Source: Viola odorata (lineage: Eukaryota > Streptophyta > Magnoliopsida > Malpighiales > Violaceae). Taken from it: a DNA stretch of 64,000 nucleotides. The DNA lies in contig OY829539.1 of assembly GCA_963691705.1 (NCBI GenBank), positions 14,262,501 to 14,326,500 on the forward strand, given 5' to 3'. Both the position numbers and the translations under genes were made by a program. This document shows positions 63,100-64,000 of the stretch, in pieces. The notes below the pieces were generated by a model. That model searched no databases. It worked only from the letters and a program-made list of their open reading frames with translations, and had not been told where the DNA came from. The number at the start of each line of letters is the position of its first letter. Position 1 is the first letter of the stretch.

Positions 63100-64000
63100 T
63101 TAAAATAGAGCATTCTTCTTTGTGAGCTCGTTGAGAGGAGCGGCTATCATTGAGAAATTGGTAACAAACCTTCGATAGAAGCTAGCTAGACCATATAAGG
63201 GCCTAATGTCACTGGCGTTTTTGGGCTGCGACCATTCCTTAATTGCCTTGACCTTTTCTTCGTCTACCTCTACTCTGTCTATACTCACAACAAAGCCAAG
63301 GAAATGCACTCGATCAAAAAAGAAATCACACTTTGTTAATTTGGCATATAATTTATGAATCCTAAGTGTGTGGAGTACGGTGCGTAAGTGGGTGACATGA
63401 GTTTCAAGTGAAGGGCTATAGATAAGGATATCGTCAAAATATACAACAACAAAATTCCCGATAAAATCATGCAACACATGATTCATCAAACGCATGAAAG
63501 TACTTAGAGCGTTAGAAAGACTAAAGGGCATTACCAGCCATTCGTACAAATCGTACTTTATCTTGAAGGCAACCTTCCATTCATCTCCTTCATGCATCCG
63601 GATCAGGTGGTAGTCGCTCATCAAGTTTATCTTAGAGTAGACGGTACTGCCACTTAGCTCATCTAGCATGTCGTCGAGGCACGGGATGGGATGTCGATAC
63701 TTAATAGTGATCTTATTGATGGCCCGACAATCCACACACATGCGCCATATTTTGTCTTTCTTGGGAACCCATAGTACTGGCACTGCGCATGTCGACATAC
63801 TCTCCCGGATGAATCCCTTACTCATAAGTTCGTCCACCTGACGTTGAAGCTCCTTGGTTTCTTCCGGATTGCACCGGTAATCTGGTCTGTTAGGTAATGT
63901 CAATCCCGGTACTAGGTCAATCTTCTGCTCAATCCCTATGACGGGAGATAGGCCTTTCGGTATCTCTTTTGGGAACTCATCATCGAATTCCTGCAAGAGG
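63100..64000 (-). pseudogene. Reverse transcriptase of element I (runs off the window)
   Basis: From the window edge (LQEFDDEFPKEIPKGL) through ALSTFMRLMNHVL and the catalytic YFDD in VVVYFDDILIYSP to SFYRRFVTNFSMIAAPLNEL. Close to the CRM RT but with changes at conserved spots (MSDYHLIRM for MSGYHQIRM, PFSLSNALSTF for PFGLSNAPSTF). It stops at 63,100. The upstream part lies outside the window. Confidence 0.87.

Overview
This is a repeat-dense piece of a flowering-plant nuclear genome, probably a eudicot. I see one convincing host gene, an E3 ubiquitin ligase of the RNF170 type (RING plus DUF1232, five exons, 36.44-38.87 kb, + strand), with a Stowaway-type MITE just upstream of it. Nearly everything else is LTR retrotransposon sequence, inserted one element inside another. 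Most boundaries below come from TG...CA LTR ends, 5-bp target-site duplications (TSDs), primer-binding sites (PBS), polypurine tracts (PPT) and matching LTR pairs, all read directly from the sequence.

Left complex (1-32.3 kb). The outermost element is a minus-strand, RT-less, CRM-like Ty3/gypsy element (call it F/E: 1-442 and 30,465-32,304; its 3' LTR runs off the window). A plus-strand CRM-like element (A/D, 443-30,459, TSD TATTG/CATTG) sits in it. Inside A/D lie two partial plus-strand Tat-lineage elements in a row (C', then C, about 2.36-28.88 kb). Each carries the antisense extra gene of that lineage. C' is split inside that antisense gene by a 16.3-kb minus-strand Athila element (3,867-20,177; two 1,541-bp LTRs, tRNA-Asp-type PBS, gag, protease, pol and an env-like ORF). 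The Athila pol is in turn split by a 3.8-kb solo LTR of Ogre type (12,254-16,066, TSD CATAC) holding two minisatellites.

Middle (32.3-39.7 kb). Degraded LTR-like DNA, the 5' LTR and leader of another minus-strand CRM-like element (G), the MITE and the RNF170-like gene.

Right complex (39.7-64 kb). A minus-strand RT-less CRM-like element (H) has its 3' LTR split by a young SIRE/Maximus-type Ty1/copia element (40,441-56,125, TSD GGCTC, 1,148/1,147-bp LTRs, full gag and pol). The SIRE 5' LTR is itself split by a still younger, nearly intact CRM Ty3/gypsy element in minus orientation (41,316-49,305, TSD AATAG, 878/895-bp LTRs). H shares its right-hand LTR (58,898-59,809) with a second minus-strand CRM-like element (I) running off the window end. 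The pol of I is split by an Athila-type solo LTR (60,767-62,345, TSD TGGAC).

How the parts work together. SIRE and CRM have the coding capacity and near-identical LTRs expected of recent activity, although the CRM frame has one amber codon after protease. F/E, A/D and H lack RT, RNase H and most of integrase but keep LTRs, Gag or protease remnants and a short Pol tail that overlaps the LTR, so they look like trans-mobilised derivatives. The strongest unexplained signals are: a short GGCCAAGAC doublet scattered through the Athila element in two reading frames; paired palindromes in the U3 of several otherwise diverged LTRs; and an antisense transcription unit with its own TATA box in the Tat element.
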